Source of the DNA: Opitutaceae bacterium
GTDB lineage: Bacteria > Verrucomicrobiota > Verrucomicrobiia > Opitutales > Opitutaceae
Direction: 5' to 3'
Length of the DNA stretch: 64,000 nucleotides
Assembly (NCBI GenBank): GCA_016711225.1
Contig: JADJTK010000052.1
Coordinates: 248,001 to 312,000 of the forward strand
In this document: positions 9,670-18,379 of the stretch, in pieces
Layout of the letters: each line of letters opens with the position of its first letter
Position numbering within the stretch: position 1 is the first letter of the stretch
Notes under the pieces: model-generated
Told to the model about the DNA's origin: nothing
What the model saw: the letters and a program-made list of their open reading frames with translations, nothing else
The model's database searches: none
Made by a program: the position numbers and the translations under genes

Positions 9670-9718
9670 TGGGAGGGACGGAGGAGGTGGGAAGAGGTAG
9701 TTGGCAGTTGGCAGTTGG
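9670..9718 (-). repeat. Heptad leader of the permease gene
   Basis: Seven back-to-back coding-strand 7-mers: CCAACTG, CCAACTG, CCAACTA, CCTCTTC, CCACCTC, CTCCGTC, CCTCCCA, then CC and ATG. The first three belong to the CCAACTG family also found at 2675-2702, 3169-3196 and 9825-9852. Confidence 0.8.
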
Positions 9719-9852
9719 TATTTCGGCAGAAGAGGACGAGGCGGCGACACAGCGCCAGTGACGGCGGCGCCGTGGATCGCCGGGCGCAGGCAGCCCCGTG
9801 GTGACTCGAACCGAAGTCCGGCCACCAACTTCCAATTCCCAATTACCAACTC
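9698..9852. repeat. Empty inverted heptad pair (CCAACTG family)
   Basis: Arms 9698-9718 and 9825-9852 are inverted copies of the heptads bracketing the 4-helix-bundle gene at 2756-3124, here separated by 106 bp without a gene. The pair sits in the gap between the binding-protein and permease genes. It resembles a gene-less, MITE-like version of the 2675-3196 unit (inference). Confidence 0.5.
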
Positions 9853-9881
9853 CCCCGACGCCGCTCTCAGGCGGCGGCGGC

Positions 9882-10871
9882 TCACTTCTTGAGCGCTTCG
9901 ACGGTGACCTTGGCGTCGATGTAGGAGGCGACGTCCTGCGACTCCTTGTAGACGCCGTTGGTCACATTGAACTCGTTGGCAATCTTCGAGGAGCCGAGCA
10001 GCGAGTCGAAGCCCTCGGTCTGGGCGGCAAGGACCTTGACGCCTTCCATCAGCGAGAGGAAACGAGTGCCGGGCAGGAAGTACGCGTACTCCTTGGCGTC
10101 GACGCCGGCGCGGGCGGCCATGATCTTGATGGCGTCCTCGCGCGTCGCCGGATCGCGGATGTAGGCGACGACCTTGTCCCAGACGGCGACAAACTTCACC
10201 CAGTCGGCGCGGCGGGTCGCCAAGCTCTGGGGGGAAACGACCACCGCGTCATAGATCAAGCCGGGCTCATTGGCGCTCGAGTAGATGGCCTTAGAGCCGG
10301 GCACGGCCTTCAACGCCGCCCCGGAGTTGGGTTGCCAGGCACCGATTGCATCGACTTGGCCCGAGGCGAGGACCTGCGGGGTTTGGTTGGTCGGCGTGGG
10401 CACGAGCTCAACATCCTTCTCGGTGAGCCCGGCCTTCTTGAGGCCGTTGAGCAGGAGGAGGTGTTCGACGAAGCCGATCTCGATGGCGACCTTCTTGCCC
10501 TTGAGGTCCTTGATCGAGGCGATGCCGGGGTTGGCGACGATCATGTCGTTGCCGTTGGAAAAGTCGGTCATGAGGATCATGACATTCTTCGCGCCGTTGG
10601 CGCCGGTGACCAGGGCGTCGCCGTTGGTCACGGTGACGGCGTCGCATTTACCGGCGGTAAACGCCTCCATCGAGGGCCCGTATTCGAACCAGAGCAGCTC
10701 GACATCGACGCCCGCCTCCTTGAACCAGCCTTTCTGCGACGCGATTTCCAGAGCGGTCCAGCCGGGCCAGTCGGAGAACGCAACCTTCAGAGGCTCGGCG
10801 GCTCGCAGGCCCGACACAGCAAGGGAAACGGCGCAGACGATCAAGAGGCGGCGGAAGACGGAAGTGATCAT
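9882..10871 (-). CDS. NitT/TauT-type ABC transporter substrate-binding protein
   Basis: 329 residues from ATG 10871, chosen because MITSVFRRLLIVCAVSLAVS forms a signal peptide ending near GLRAAE; the longer frame to 10937 runs through the promoter. It has the SsuA/NMT1-like fold: VAFSDWPGWTALEIASQKGWF, TVTNGDALVTGANGAK, LKGKKVAIEIGFVEHLLL, GQVDAIGAWQPNSG. First gene of the nine-gene operon. The ligand is unknown; the association with CgdAB and the carboxylase points to guanidine or urea. Confidence 0.88.
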   Translation of the reverse strand: MITSVFRRLLIVCAVSLAVSGLRAAEPLKVAFSDWPGWTALEIASQKGWFKEAGVDVELLWFEYGPSMEAFTAGKCDAVTVTNGDALVTGANGAKNVMILMTDFSNGNDMIVANPGIASIKDLKGKKVAIEIGFVEHLLLLNGLKKAGLTEKDVELVPTPTNQTPQVLASGQVDAIGAWQPNSGAALKAVPGSKAIYSSANEPGLIYDAVVVSPQSLATRRADWVKFVAVWDKVVAYIRDPATREDAIKIMAARAGVDAKEYAYFLPGTRFLSLMEGVKVLAAQTEGFDSLLGSSKIANEFNVTNGVYKESQDVASYIDAKVTVEALKK

Positions 10872-10920
10872 AGACGGTATGGTGCTACGTTTTTGGCGTT
10901 TAGTGTTACGCCTTCTCTCC

Positions 10921-10936
10921 AGCAGAGCGTATGCCA
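10921..10936 (-). promoter_or_regulatory. Sigma-54-type promoter of the guanidine/urea operon
   Basis: TGGCATACGCTCTGCT on the minus strand matches the -24/-12 consensus TGGCACG-N4-TTGCW with the required GG/GC spacing. It lies 50 bp upstream of the binding-protein ATG. The short leader contains a GGCGT...ACGCC inverted repeat and no riboswitch-sized space. Confidence 0.65.
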
Positions 10937-11246
10937 CGCCCAGGCAATAGCCGGGCCGCCCGGAATATTGTCACGGCCCTCCTGCCTCGCCCGGCCCGTC
11001 TACCGCCCCCGAGAGGCCGACCGGCTCGGCGGAGCCTCGCCCTCCACGGTCAACCATCGCGGTCCCTTGCCCGCGGCAGGTTGGGACAACGCCCCCCAAC
11101 CCGCCCCCCCGCCGAAAACCTGCGCACTATTGGCCACCCCCGCCCCATTCCCTGCGCTGGGTATCCGACCCAAAAAACACCGGCCGCCGGCCCCGACGCC
11201 CTCCTGTGAAGCCCGCCCTCTTCCGTCACCGCCCGGCTAAGACAAA
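10937..11246. other. Intergenic stretch without recognisable gene
   Basis: About 310 bp between the operon promoter and the glnK terminator. Only short, G+C-rich, out-of-frame ORFs occur. No riboswitch consensus or conserved RNA was recognised. Activator sites for the sigma-54 promoter would be expected here but were not identified. Confidence 0.5.
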
Positions 11247-11275
11247 GCCGGCGCGCCTCGGGGAGGCGCGCCGGC
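11247..11275 (-). terminator. Terminator after glnK
   Basis: A perfect 13-bp stem (GCCGGCGCGCCTC / GAGGCGCGCCGGC) with a 3-nt loop, followed on the minus strand by a T-rich stretch (TTTGTCTT). It ends the amtB-glnK unit. Confidence 0.75.
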
Positions 11276-11331
11276 AGTGACTTGCTCCGTCTGCTAGGCA
11301 AACAGAGGGAACGCCCGTGGGGGGCGAAGGT

Positions 11332-11670
11332 TCAGAGGGCGATATCGCCCCGTTCGTCGGTGCGGATGCGGACCACATCCTCCAGCGGGAGCACGAAGAG
11401 CTTGCCGTCGCCGATCTTGCCAGTCTTGGCCGCCTTCACGATCGAATCGAGCGTCTTGCCGAGCAGCGCGTCGGTGACGGCGATCTCCAGCTTCACTTTC
11501 GGGAGAAAATCCACCGTGTACTCACTGCCGCGGTAGATCTCCGTGTGTCCTTTCTGGCGACCGAAGCCCTTGACTTCGGTGACCGTCATGCCTTCGACGC
11601 CGATGGCGGCGAGAGCCTCCTTCACCTCCTCGAGCTTGAAGGGCTTGATGATGGCTATGATCAGTTTCAT
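11332..11670 (-). CDS. glnK: PII nitrogen regulatory protein
   Basis: 112 residues, the normal PII length, from ATG 11670. The T-loop carries uridylylation-type Tyr51 (GHTEIYRGSEYTVDFLPK), and the ends match PII: start MKLIIAIIKPFKLEEVKEAL, B-loop TGKIGDGKLFVLPLEDVVRI, tail RTDERGDIAL. It reports 2-oxoglutarate/ATP status and blocks AmtB at the membrane when nitrogen is plentiful (family knowledge). It lies 86 bp downstream of amtB on the same strand, the standard pairing. Confidence 0.95.
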   Translation of the reverse strand: MKLIIAIIKPFKLEEVKEALAAIGVEGMTVTEVKGFGRQKGHTEIYRGSEYTVDFLPKVKLEIAVTDALLGKTLDSIVKAAKTGKIGDGKLFVLPLEDVVRIRTDERGDIAL

Positions 11671-11756
11671 CGGAATAGGTGTCTGGAATGAATTGGGTTG
11701 AGGTGCCGGGGCGGCGGAAGCCTGCGGGAGCGCAGTCGCCCGGCCCCGGCCGGTGG

Positions 11757-13250
11757 TCACTTGTGGGTGCCTTGGAAGTCGGGGTAGGCCTCGTTGCCGT
11801 GTTCACCGATGTCGAGACCCTCGGTCTCCTCCTCGGCCGTCACGCGGATGCCCATGGTCGCCTTGAGGGCATACCAGAGAGCGAGCGAGATCGGGAAGAC
11901 GAAGCCGCCGACCAAGAGCACGCCCTTAAGCTGGGCCACGAATTGGGCACCGGGGGTGAGCCCGGTGTCGAGCGCCGCGACCGTCTTGGCGATCTCAGTG
12001 TTGTAGAAGAGACCGACGCAGAGGGTGCCAAAGACGCCGTTCACCAAGTGCACCGAGAGCGCGCCCACCGGATCGTCGAGTTTCACCTTGTCGAAGAAGA
12101 TGACCGCGAAGACCACGATCACACCGGCGATCGCGCCGATGATCGCGGCGGAGCCAATGGTCACGAAGGCACAGGGCGCGGTGACCGCCACCAGGCCGGC
12201 CAAGCAGCCGTTGAGGATCATGGAGAGATCAGGCTTCTTGAGCAGGGTCCATGCGGTGATGAGCGCTCCCAGCGCGCCGGTGGCTGCGGCCACGTTGGTG
12301 GCCACCAGCACGTGGGCGATGGCCGAGCCGTCGCCGGCGGACATCGTGGAGCCGGGGTTAAACCCGAACCAGCCCAACCAGAGAATCAGCACACCGAGGG
12401 CCGCCGAGGTCATGTTGTGACCCGGGATCGGATGCACCTTGCCATCCTTGCCGAACTTGCCCCGACGGGGCCCGAGGACGATGACACCGGTCAGAGCGGC
12501 CCAGCCGCCCACCGAGTGCACCACGGTCGAACCGGCGAAATCGCGGAAATTGCCGAAGAAGGCGGTGAGGCCTTCACCCGAGGGGGTCGAACCGAGGATG
12601 CCAGCGCCCCAGATCCACTTGCCCGACACCGGATAGACCAAAGCGACGAGAATGACGCTGAAGATCATGAAGGCGCTGAACTTGATGCGCTCGGCCACCG
12701 CGCCCGACACGATCGTCGCGGCGGTACCGGCGAATACGAGCTGGAAGAAGAACTTCGCCCACAACGGCACTGGGGTCCAGTTGATGGACTCGTAGTCGCC
12801 GCTATAGACCGCGGTCGAGAAGGGATTCATCGCCGCGTAGGCCGAGCCGAGGGCCGGCGAATTGTCCGGGTTCGGGAAGAAGTCGAAAAGCCCGGTCCAC
12901 ATTTGGCCGTTGCCGCCGAACATCAGATTCCAGCCGATCACCCAGAACGCGAGTGACGAGATCGCGAACACAATGAAATTCTTGGCGAGGATGTTTACGC
13001 AGTTCTTGGATTGAGCGAGACCGCTCTCCACCAGCGCAAAGCCAGCGTTCATCCAGAACACGAGCATGCCCGCTACGAGCACCCAGACCGTGTCCATGCC
13101 TACCCGCAGCGCACTGAGCGACGACGGGTCGATAGAGGGAGCCGCGGCCTGCACCGCGTCCTCCGCGAATGCCGCCCCCGCGGCCAACAAGGGCAGCACC
13201 AGGGCGATCTTGCCCAACGTGCCTACTCCCGGATTACGCCAATTCTTCAT
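11757..13250 (-). CDS. amtB: Ammonium transporter
   Basis: 497 residues from ATG 13250 with a signal-like first helix (KIALVLPLLAAGAAFAEDA) before the eleven-helix Amt core. Family landmarks: FALVESGLAQSKN, NLMFGGNG, FAGTAATIVSGAVAERIKF, DFAGSTVVHSVGGWAAL (first pore His) and LSVHLVNGVFGTL (second pore His region). It conducts NH4+/NH3 across the inner membrane and is gated by GlnK encoded next door. A sigma-54-like site lies 75 bp upstream, consistent with nitrogen-limited expression. Confidence 0.96.
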   Translation of the reverse strand: MKNWRNPGVGTLGKIALVLPLLAAGAAFAEDAVQAAAPSIDPSSLSALRVGMDTVWVLVAGMLVFWMNAGFALVESGLAQSKNCVNILAKNFIVFAISSLAFWVIGWNLMFGGNGQMWTGLFDFFPNPDNSPALGSAYAAMNPFSTAVYSGDYESINWTPVPLWAKFFFQLVFAGTAATIVSGAVAERIKFSAFMIFSVILVALVYPVSGKWIWGAGILGSTPSGEGLTAFFGNFRDFAGSTVVHSVGGWAALTGVIVLGPRRGKFGKDGKVHPIPGHNMTSAALGVLILWLGWFGFNPGSTMSAGDGSAIAHVLVATNVAAATGALGALITAWTLLKKPDLSMILNGCLAGLVAVTAPCAFVTIGSAAIIGAIAGVIVVFAVIFFDKVKLDDPVGALSVHLVNGVFGTLCVGLFYNTEIAKTVAALDTGLTPGAQFVAQLKGVLLVGGFVFPISLALWYALKATMGIRVTAEEETEGLDIGEHGNEAYPDFQGTHK

Positions 13251-13324
13251 GATGTGTGTATGGTGTGGAGTTCAATGATGTGTGGCGTACCGTCGGGGCA
13301 CGCACGTGTGACAATTGGGTTTTT

Positions 13325-13340
13325 AGCACGACACATGCCA
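13325..13340 (-). promoter_or_regulatory. Sigma-54-type promoter of amtB-glnK
   Basis: TGGCATGTGTCGTGCT on the minus strand has the GG/GC spacing of -24/-12 promoters and is followed by an A-rich tract. It is 75 bp upstream of the amtB start. Confidence 0.65.
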
Positions 13341-13474
13341 CCGCCACACAGCCGAGCATTTCCGCCCAAAATTCGTTCCGCACGGCCATCGCGCTCCAGT
13401 CGTGGCCAATTTCGCCCAACATTTGCGTCGGTTCCCTCCAACCAGCCCCCCGGCTCCACCGCGCCCCACGCCCC

Positions 13475-15448
13475 TCAGCGCGCGATCAGGTGCACACTTG
13501 GCGCTTTCACCAAGGCGACCACCTCGCAACCCGGTACGAGCTCGAATTCCGCCGCCGCCTGCCGCGTGAGCCGCGCCACCAGGGGAAAACCGCAATCGAG
13601 CTCGACGCGCATCAGCACGCCTTCATCGACCAGTGCCGTCACGGTGGCGCGCCAGCGGTTGCGCGCGCTGGTGTGGGTCGCCTCCCCGCAACGCACCAGC
13701 ATCACGTCCTCCGCGCGGATGCTCACCAGCACCTGGTCGCTCCCTGCCGGCAATTGATCGGCCAAACCGTGGAGCCGCACTCCTGCCACTTCGACCGCCG
13801 CGAGCGCGCCCTCCCCACCAAGCAACCGACCGGGCAGCACCGTCTCCACCCCCACGATTCGCGCGACCGCATCGCTCGCCGGGCGCCGGAACACCTCCGC
13901 CACCGGGGCGTGCTGCAAGAGCCGGCCGCCCTCAAGCACCGCCAACTGGTCGCAGAGAGCCAGTACCTCCTCGCGGGCGTGGCTCACGAAGAGAATCGGG
14001 ATGCCCAGCTCGTCGCGCACCCGTCGCAGGTGCGGCAGAATCGCCTCCTTGCGCGCCGCATCGAGCGCGGCGAGCGGTTCGTCGAGCAACAGCAGTCGCG
14101 GAGCGGAAACCAGCGCGCGCGCTAGCGCCACCCGCTGGCGTTCCCCCCCCGAAAGGCCACCCGAGCCCCGGTTGAGCAGCCCCCCAATCCCGAGGAGGGC
14201 GCAAATCAGCTCGCGCCGCTGAGGCCGGCCCTCGAGAGGCGCACGTCGTTCGGCAAAACGCAGATTCCCCTCGACGGTAAGGTGAGGAAACAAAGCCCCA
14301 TCCTGCGGCACAAAGCCGATCCGCCGCCGCTCCGGCGCGAGATGCACGCCGGCCTCCCCGTCATCGAGCACCTCATCACCGAGCAGAATCCGTCCCGCCT
14401 TCGGTCGCCGCAGTCCGGCGACGAGCTCGACCAGAGTCGACTTGCCGGATCCGGACACACCGAACAACCCGGTTACGCGCCCGCCAAAATCGGCCGTCAG
14501 CTCGAGGGCAAATTCCCCGGCCGACCAGCAAACGCCGCAGAGGGTGAGCACCATAGGGCAGGCCTCCGTGCCTGCGGGCACGGGGGCGTCTTCGGGGCGT
14601 CGATTCGCGACGCCGGTCTCGCGGCTCCCGCCAAGCGCAACCGACGGCGCCGCGTTCTCCGATGGTGGGGCGGGTTTTACTCCCGCCATGACTGGAGCGT
14701 TCGCCTCCGCTTTCGTTTGCTCCGCCGTAGCCGGACGGCGCAGCCGTTCCGCTGAATCGCTGCGCCCTCCAGCTACCAAAGACACTTCCGCCTTCCGCCG
14801 CAGCAGCCGCTCACTCAGCGCCAACGCACCGAAGGCCAGCGCCACCGATACGCCAAGCAGGCCGAGCGCCGCCGAGTCGTTGCCCAGTTGCACCTCGTGA
14901 TAAATGCCGAGCGCGAGCGTCACCGTCTCGCCGGGAATCATACCGGCGATCATCACTGTGGCACCGAACTCCCCAAGCGCGCGGGCGAAGGCCAGCACCG
15001 TGCCCGCCGCGAGGCCCCGCCGCGCCAAGGGCAACGACACGGTGAAGAACGTCCGCCACGGCCCAGCACCCAAGGTGCGGGCCACCTGCTCCAGGCGCTC
15101 GGGCACCTCCTCAAAGGCCACGCGAGCCGCGCGCACCAGCAAGGGCAGCGACATCGCGGCCGTGGCGATCACCACCGCCTTCCAGGTGAAGACGATCTCC
15201 ACGCCGAACACACCCTGGCAGAGCACACCCAAAGGCCCGTGTTTGCCGAACAATTTCAGCAGCACCAACCCCGTCGCCACCGGCGGGATCACTAGCGGCA
15301 GCGCCACGAACGTCTCCACCAGCACCTTGCCGCGCCAGTTTCGTCGGGCCAGCAACCAGCCCAGCGCCACGCCCGGCGGCAGGATCAGCGCCGTACTGAG
15401 CACCGCGACGAGCAGGGTGAAGAGGGTGATCTGAAGCAGATCAGGCAT
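13475..15448 (-). CDS. modBC: Fused molybdate ABC transporter permease-ATPase (ModB-ModC)
   Basis: 657 residues from ATG 15448. Residues 1-225 are ModB: several TM helices and the EAA loop VARTLGAGPWRTFFTVSLPLARRG, then LGEFGATVMIAG. Residues about 300-657 are ModC: Walker A GVSGSGKSTL, signature LSGGERQRVALARAL, Walker B RLLLLDEPLAALD, SHAREEV and a C-terminal TOBE/Mop region (VLVSIRAEDVMLV). The 75-residue Ala/Pro-rich joint includes a translated REP-like palindrome (14663-14689), suggesting fusion through repeat insertion between two genes (inference). It works with ModA encoded just upstream to import molybdate for Mo enzymes. Confidence 0.92.
   Translation of the reverse strand: MPDLLQITLFTLLVAVLSTALILPPGVALGWLLARRNWRGKVLVETFVALPLVIPPVATGLVLLKLFGKHGPLGVLCQGVFGVEIVFTWKAVVIATAAMSLPLLVRAARVAFEEVPERLEQVARTLGAGPWRTFFTVSLPLARRGLAAGTVLAFARALGEFGATVMIAGMIPGETVTLALGIYHEVQLGNDSAALGLLGVSVALAFGALALSERLLRRKAEVSLVAGGRSDSAERLRRPATAEQTKAEANAPVMAGVKPAPPSENAAPSVALGGSRETGVANRRPEDAPVPAGTEACPMVLTLCGVCWSAGEFALELTADFGGRVTGLFGVSGSGKSTLVELVAGLRRPKAGRILLGDEVLDDGEAGVHLAPERRRIGFVPQDGALFPHLTVEGNLRFAERRAPLEGRPQRRELICALLGIGGLLNRGSGGLSGGERQRVALARALVSAPRLLLLDEPLAALDAARKEAILPHLRRVRDELGIPILFVSHAREEVLALCDQLAVLEGGRLLQHAPVAEVFRRPASDAVARIVGVETVLPGRLLGGEGALAAVEVAGVRLHGLADQLPAGSDQVLVSIRAEDVMLVRCGEATHTSARNRWRATVTALVDEGVLMRVELDCGFPLVARLTRQAAAEFELVPGCEVVALVKAPSVHLIAR
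14663..14689. repeat. REP-like palindrome inside modBC linker
   Basis: TGGTGGGGCGGG-TTTTAC-TCCCGCCAT, one arm of the dispersed GGTGGGGCGGGC(TTTACG)CCCGCC family, lies in frame in the ModB-ModC joint (translated VMAGVKPAPPSE). Confidence 0.8.
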
Positions 15449-15765
15449 ACGCGGCCTCCGGCATCTCCCTTGAGGTGGATTGGTTCATTCGTAGGAGCGT
15501 GCTTGCACGCGATCATGCGCGCCGATCGCGTGCAAGCACGCTCCTCCAACGGTCACCGAGTTCGCACCAAAACGATCCGCCACTCGTAGCGACTGGGCGG
15601 TAACCGCCGCGCCGACCTGGCGGGCGTGAAGCCCACCCCACCGACAAGGCATATTCCTCTCCGATGGTGGGGCGGGGTTTACCCCCGCCAAGAGCGCACC
15701 GCCCGCACCGGACGGAAGCGGTGCAACCGCCCCTTGCCCATTCAGCGGCATGACCACGCCGGCCC
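15449..15765. repeat. REP-like repeats filling the modA-modBC gap
   Basis: The 317-bp gap has no gene. It holds an inverted pair of GTAGGAGCGTGCTTGCACGC (about 15491-15551), then an inverted pair of the GGTGGGGCGGG...CCCGCC family (15617-15642 and 15663-15691). Copies of both families recur across the window. Confidence 0.8.
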
Positions 15766-16518
15766 TCATTCCGCCGCCAGAAACCCATGCTTCACAAACA
15801 CCGCCTGCGCCTCGGGCGCTGCGAGGAATCCGACAAACTTCGCCGCCGCCGCTGGCTCCTTCGCGTCGCGCAACGCCGCTGCCGGGTAGGTGATCCTCGG
15901 CCCCTCGCCCAGGGCCACCGTCACCGCGATGCGCACCTTCTTCGAGATCAGCGCATCGGTCCTGTAGACAAAACCAGCGTCGGCGTTACCCGCCTCGACG
16001 GCCGCCAGCACCGCGCGCACGTTGTCGAGCGGCACACACTTGCCGATCACCTGCGCCCACAGTCCCAATTTCTGGAGATGCTCCTTGGTGTACGTGCCCA
16101 CCGGCACGGTCGCCGGCTCGCCGATCGCCAGGCGCTTCACGTCGGCTTTCGCGAGATCGGCCAGCGCGGTCACTGGAGCGCCGCCTTCGGCAGAGACGAC
16201 CACCACGAGCAGGTTGGCGAGAACCGTCCGCCGCGTACCCGCGGCGAGCAGCCCGGCCTTCTCGAGCTGATCCACGCGCAACTCGTCGGCCGAGAGAATG
16301 ACATCGGCCGGCGCGCCCTCCTTGATCTGTCGCGCCAGGGCGCCCGAGGCGCCGAAGTTGAAGCGCAGCGTATCGCCCGTGGCCTTGGTGTAGACCGGCG
16401 CGAGTTCCTTAAGAGCATCGGAGAGGCTGGCCGCCGCAAAGACGGTCACCTCGGCCGCAGATGCCGCGAGCGCCAGCAGCGTGGCAGCGGCGAGGGACAG
16501 GATGCGAAGAGAGTTCAT
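15766..16518 (-). CDS. modA: Molybdate ABC transporter substrate-binding protein
   Basis: 250 residues from ATG 16518; signal peptide MNSLRILSLAAATLLALAAS. The ModA signature VTVFAAASLSDALKEL is followed by FNFGASGALARQIKEGAPAD, VNLVVV-like ANLLVVVVSA, and GNADAGFVYRTDAL, all normal for the family. It captures molybdate (or tungstate) in the periplasm for the ModBC fusion downstream. Confidence 0.93.
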   Translation of the reverse strand: MNSLRILSLAAATLLALAASAAEVTVFAAASLSDALKELAPVYTKATGDTLRFNFGASGALARQIKEGAPADVILSADELRVDQLEKAGLLAAGTRRTVLANLLVVVVSAEGGAPVTALADLAKADVKRLAIGEPATVPVGTYTKEHLQKLGLWAQVIGKCVPLDNVRAVLAAVEAGNADAGFVYRTDALISKKVRIAVTVALGEGPRITYPAAALRDAKEPAAAAKFVGFLAAPEAQAVFVKHGFLAAE

Positions 16519-16601
16519 GGAGGCTTCGGTCATCACGATTCAATTGTCAGATTTCCCTGGATGGCGATCCCCGCGTGAGAGCACGACCCGCGAACCATCG
16601 C

Positions 16602-16808
16602 CTACTCGACCCCGACAAGGACCGAAGACGCCTTGATGAGGGCGAACGCGACTTGCCCTTCTTGAGCTTCAGCTCCGAGAGCGTCGGCTGTGATTGTGGC
16701 GGTGATCTCCACCTTCGGCGCGATCAGAATCGTGACCAAGGCGCTGACGGGGCCTTTGGTGATCGAAGTGACGGTACCAGGGAGGACGTTGCGGGCGCTG
16801 ATTTTCAT
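16602..16808 (-). CDS. mop: Mop-domain molybdate-binding protein
   Basis: 68 residues, the size of free-standing molbindins: MKISARNVLPGTVTSITKGP start and VEITATITADALG core. Such proteins bind molybdate as hexamers in the cytoplasm and serve as a buffer. It is encoded 83 bp upstream of modA on the same strand. A sigma-54-like site lies just before it. Confidence 0.92.
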   Translation of the reverse strand: MKISARNVLPGTVTSITKGPVSALVTILIAPKVEITATITADALGAEAQEGQVAFALIKASSVLVGVE

Positions 16809-16829
16809 AGGTGTATTGAGTTCGAACTA

Positions 16830-16845
16830 AGCAGGGCCTGTGCCC
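16830..16845 (-). promoter_or_regulatory. Possible sigma-54-type promoter of mop-mod genes
   Basis: GGGCACAGGCCCTGCT on the minus strand matches GGCAC-N5-TTGCW except for C at one T; spacing is exact. The leader to the mop ATG would be only about 10 nt, so confidence is moderate. Confidence 0.4.
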
Positions 16846-17099
16846 GGAGCGCACAAGAAGTCGGTTCAGCTTTGGCTGCAGTACCGACAGGACCGGCACG
16901 GCCAGAGCCCGCCCAGACGTCTCCTCCCTGATGCAGCCGTCGAGTGTGGCGTCGTCGATATACATCATGGGAGAATCGCGATCGCGCGCTTGCGGGTGGG
17001 CCCGCTTGCCGTCAAGCGGGTAGAAGACTCAGTCCGCGGCTGGCCACGGTTCCCACCAGCGGTACCATCAGCGGTAACAAGCATCTCACCGCCCCGATC

Positions 17100-17231
17100 A
17101 CGTCCAAGCCCACGTTGAGGGCAGCGCGGTCCACCAGCTGAAGCAGGACCGGTCTTCGACCGGTCGCATCCGGCCCGTGGCGATCCGGCCAGCGGGGCCC
17201 GGCGCATCCGGTCAAAGACCGGACCTCCTGA
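17100..17231. repeat. REP-like hairpin cluster
   Basis: Inside the 458-bp gap before mop: two inverted arms containing CCGGTC-TTC-GACCGG (about 17150) and CCGGTC-AAA-GACCGG (about 17210) form a longer imperfect palindrome. A GGTGGACC-type arm (17110-17135) is shared with about 23180-23205. The rest of the gap (16846-17099, 17232-17266) shows no gene. Confidence 0.6.
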
Positions 17232-17266
17232 GTAGCGTCGCGGTCCACCAGCCCGGATCGCCGCTC

Positions 17267-18379
17267 TCATGTCAGTGCCTCCCCCACGAGTTGCTCCCAC
17301 GGCTCGTCGAGGCGTTCGCCGAGGCGCAAACGCTCGCGCAGCCGGCCGAGGCGGCGGTCGAGCGCGGCAAGGCGCACGCGATTCGCCTCCTCCTGGGGCG
17401 AGGGTTCGATCACCTGTTGCACTGCCCCGTGGCGGATCACCAACCGCCGCGCCCCGGACAGCGCGAGCAACGGGTCGTGCGTCGAGAGCAGCACGATCTT
17501 CCCCTGGTCGACGAAGAACTCCAACGCACGGGTACGGTCAACCCCGGCGTTCTCGATCTCGTCGATGAGCACCACCGGCTTCGGACTCAGAAACGCGGCG
17601 TCGGCAATCATGAGCGCGCGCGACTGCCCGCCGCTGAGCTGGGTGAGCGGCGTCTCCGGTCCGAACGGCTCGCCGGCCATGCGGATCGCCGCATCGAGCA
17701 CGCGCTGCATCGCCGACTCCGGCGCCGCGAGCGCTCGGCTTTCGGCATGCATTTTCAGGAACTCGGCGACCGGCAGATCCATGACAAAGTTCATGTTCTG
17801 GGTGATCTGCGCGACGATCTTGCCTTCGCCCGTGAAGCGCGAATCCGGGTCGGGCGCGTTACCATCAATCAACACCACCCGCCCCGTGGGCGTGTCGCCT
17901 TGGGCCAAACACTCGATGTCCGCCAGGAAGCGGCTCTTGCCCGCACCGGTCGGGCCGACGAGGCAAACGACGTCGCCGGGTTTGAACAACAGGTCGAACT
18001 GCTCCGGCCGGCCGCTCTTGTCGCGACCTCGGCGTATCTCCAGAGAGCGCAGCGGGGCGGATTCGCCCATCGCGGCGTTGGCGCCGAGGAACGCGGCCAG
18101 GCCGTCGACTAGTCGCTCGAAATCCCACCCGCTTTCGGTCCGGAAATCCCACGACTGCGCCTCCCACCACGCCCGCAGCGTGCGGTGCGCCGCACGCGAG
18201 GGCAGCTTGTTGAGCAGCAGAAACTCGTCGCAGCGCGAATCGGTGAAGGCCAGTTCGGAACCCGTTTCCGTCGGTCGGAGCGTGCTTGCACGCGATTCGC
18301 CATTGCCGAGCGATCCGCGCTCAGAATCGCCTGCCAGCAGGCTCCGACAAGAAACACCACCGGCGTTGTGTTCAGACAT
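17267..18379 (-). CDS. Soluble ABC-type ATPase, metal-island module
   Basis: 370 residues from ATG 18379, overlapping the GTPase stop by 8 bp. Walker A GPTGAGKS (about residue 135), signature LSGGQSRALMIADA, Walker B KPVVLIDEIENAG and LLSTHDPLLAL are all present; no TM segment or permease partner is encoded beside it. The first about 36 residues include a translated REP-like palindrome. Together with the GTPase and the binding-protein-like gene upstream it forms a three-gene soluble module next to molybdate and metallophore importers. A role in intracellular metal handling is inference; the exact function is not known to me. Confidence 0.7.
   Translation of the reverse strand: MSEHNAGGVSCRSLLAGDSERGSLGNGESRASTLRPTETGSELAFTDSRCDEFLLLNKLPSRAAHRTLRAWWEAQSWDFRTESGWDFERLVDGLAAFLGANAAMGESAPLRSLEIRRGRDKSGRPEQFDLLFKPGDVVCLVGPTGAGKSRFLADIECLAQGDTPTGRVVLIDGNAPDPDSRFTGEGKIVAQITQNMNFVMDLPVAEFLKMHAESRALAAPESAMQRVLDAAIRMAGEPFGPETPLTQLSGGQSRALMIADAAFLSPKPVVLIDEIENAGVDRTRALEFFVDQGKIVLLSTHDPLLALSGARRLVIRHGAVQQVIEPSPQEEANRVRLAALDRRLGRLRERLRLGERLDEPWEQLVGEALT
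18273..18350. repeat. REP-like inverted repeat in the ATPase N-terminus
   Basis: GTCGGAGCGTGCTTGCACGC and an inverted partner ending GCAGGCTCCGAC. Same family as 15491-15551, 19098-19180 and 41150-41175. It is read in frame as about residues 11-36 of the ATPase. Confidence 0.7.

Noticed and set aside
16960..17000. ModE-box candidate near CGATATACATCATGG upstream of mop
   Set aside because: It lacks the required inverted symmetry and half-site spacing.
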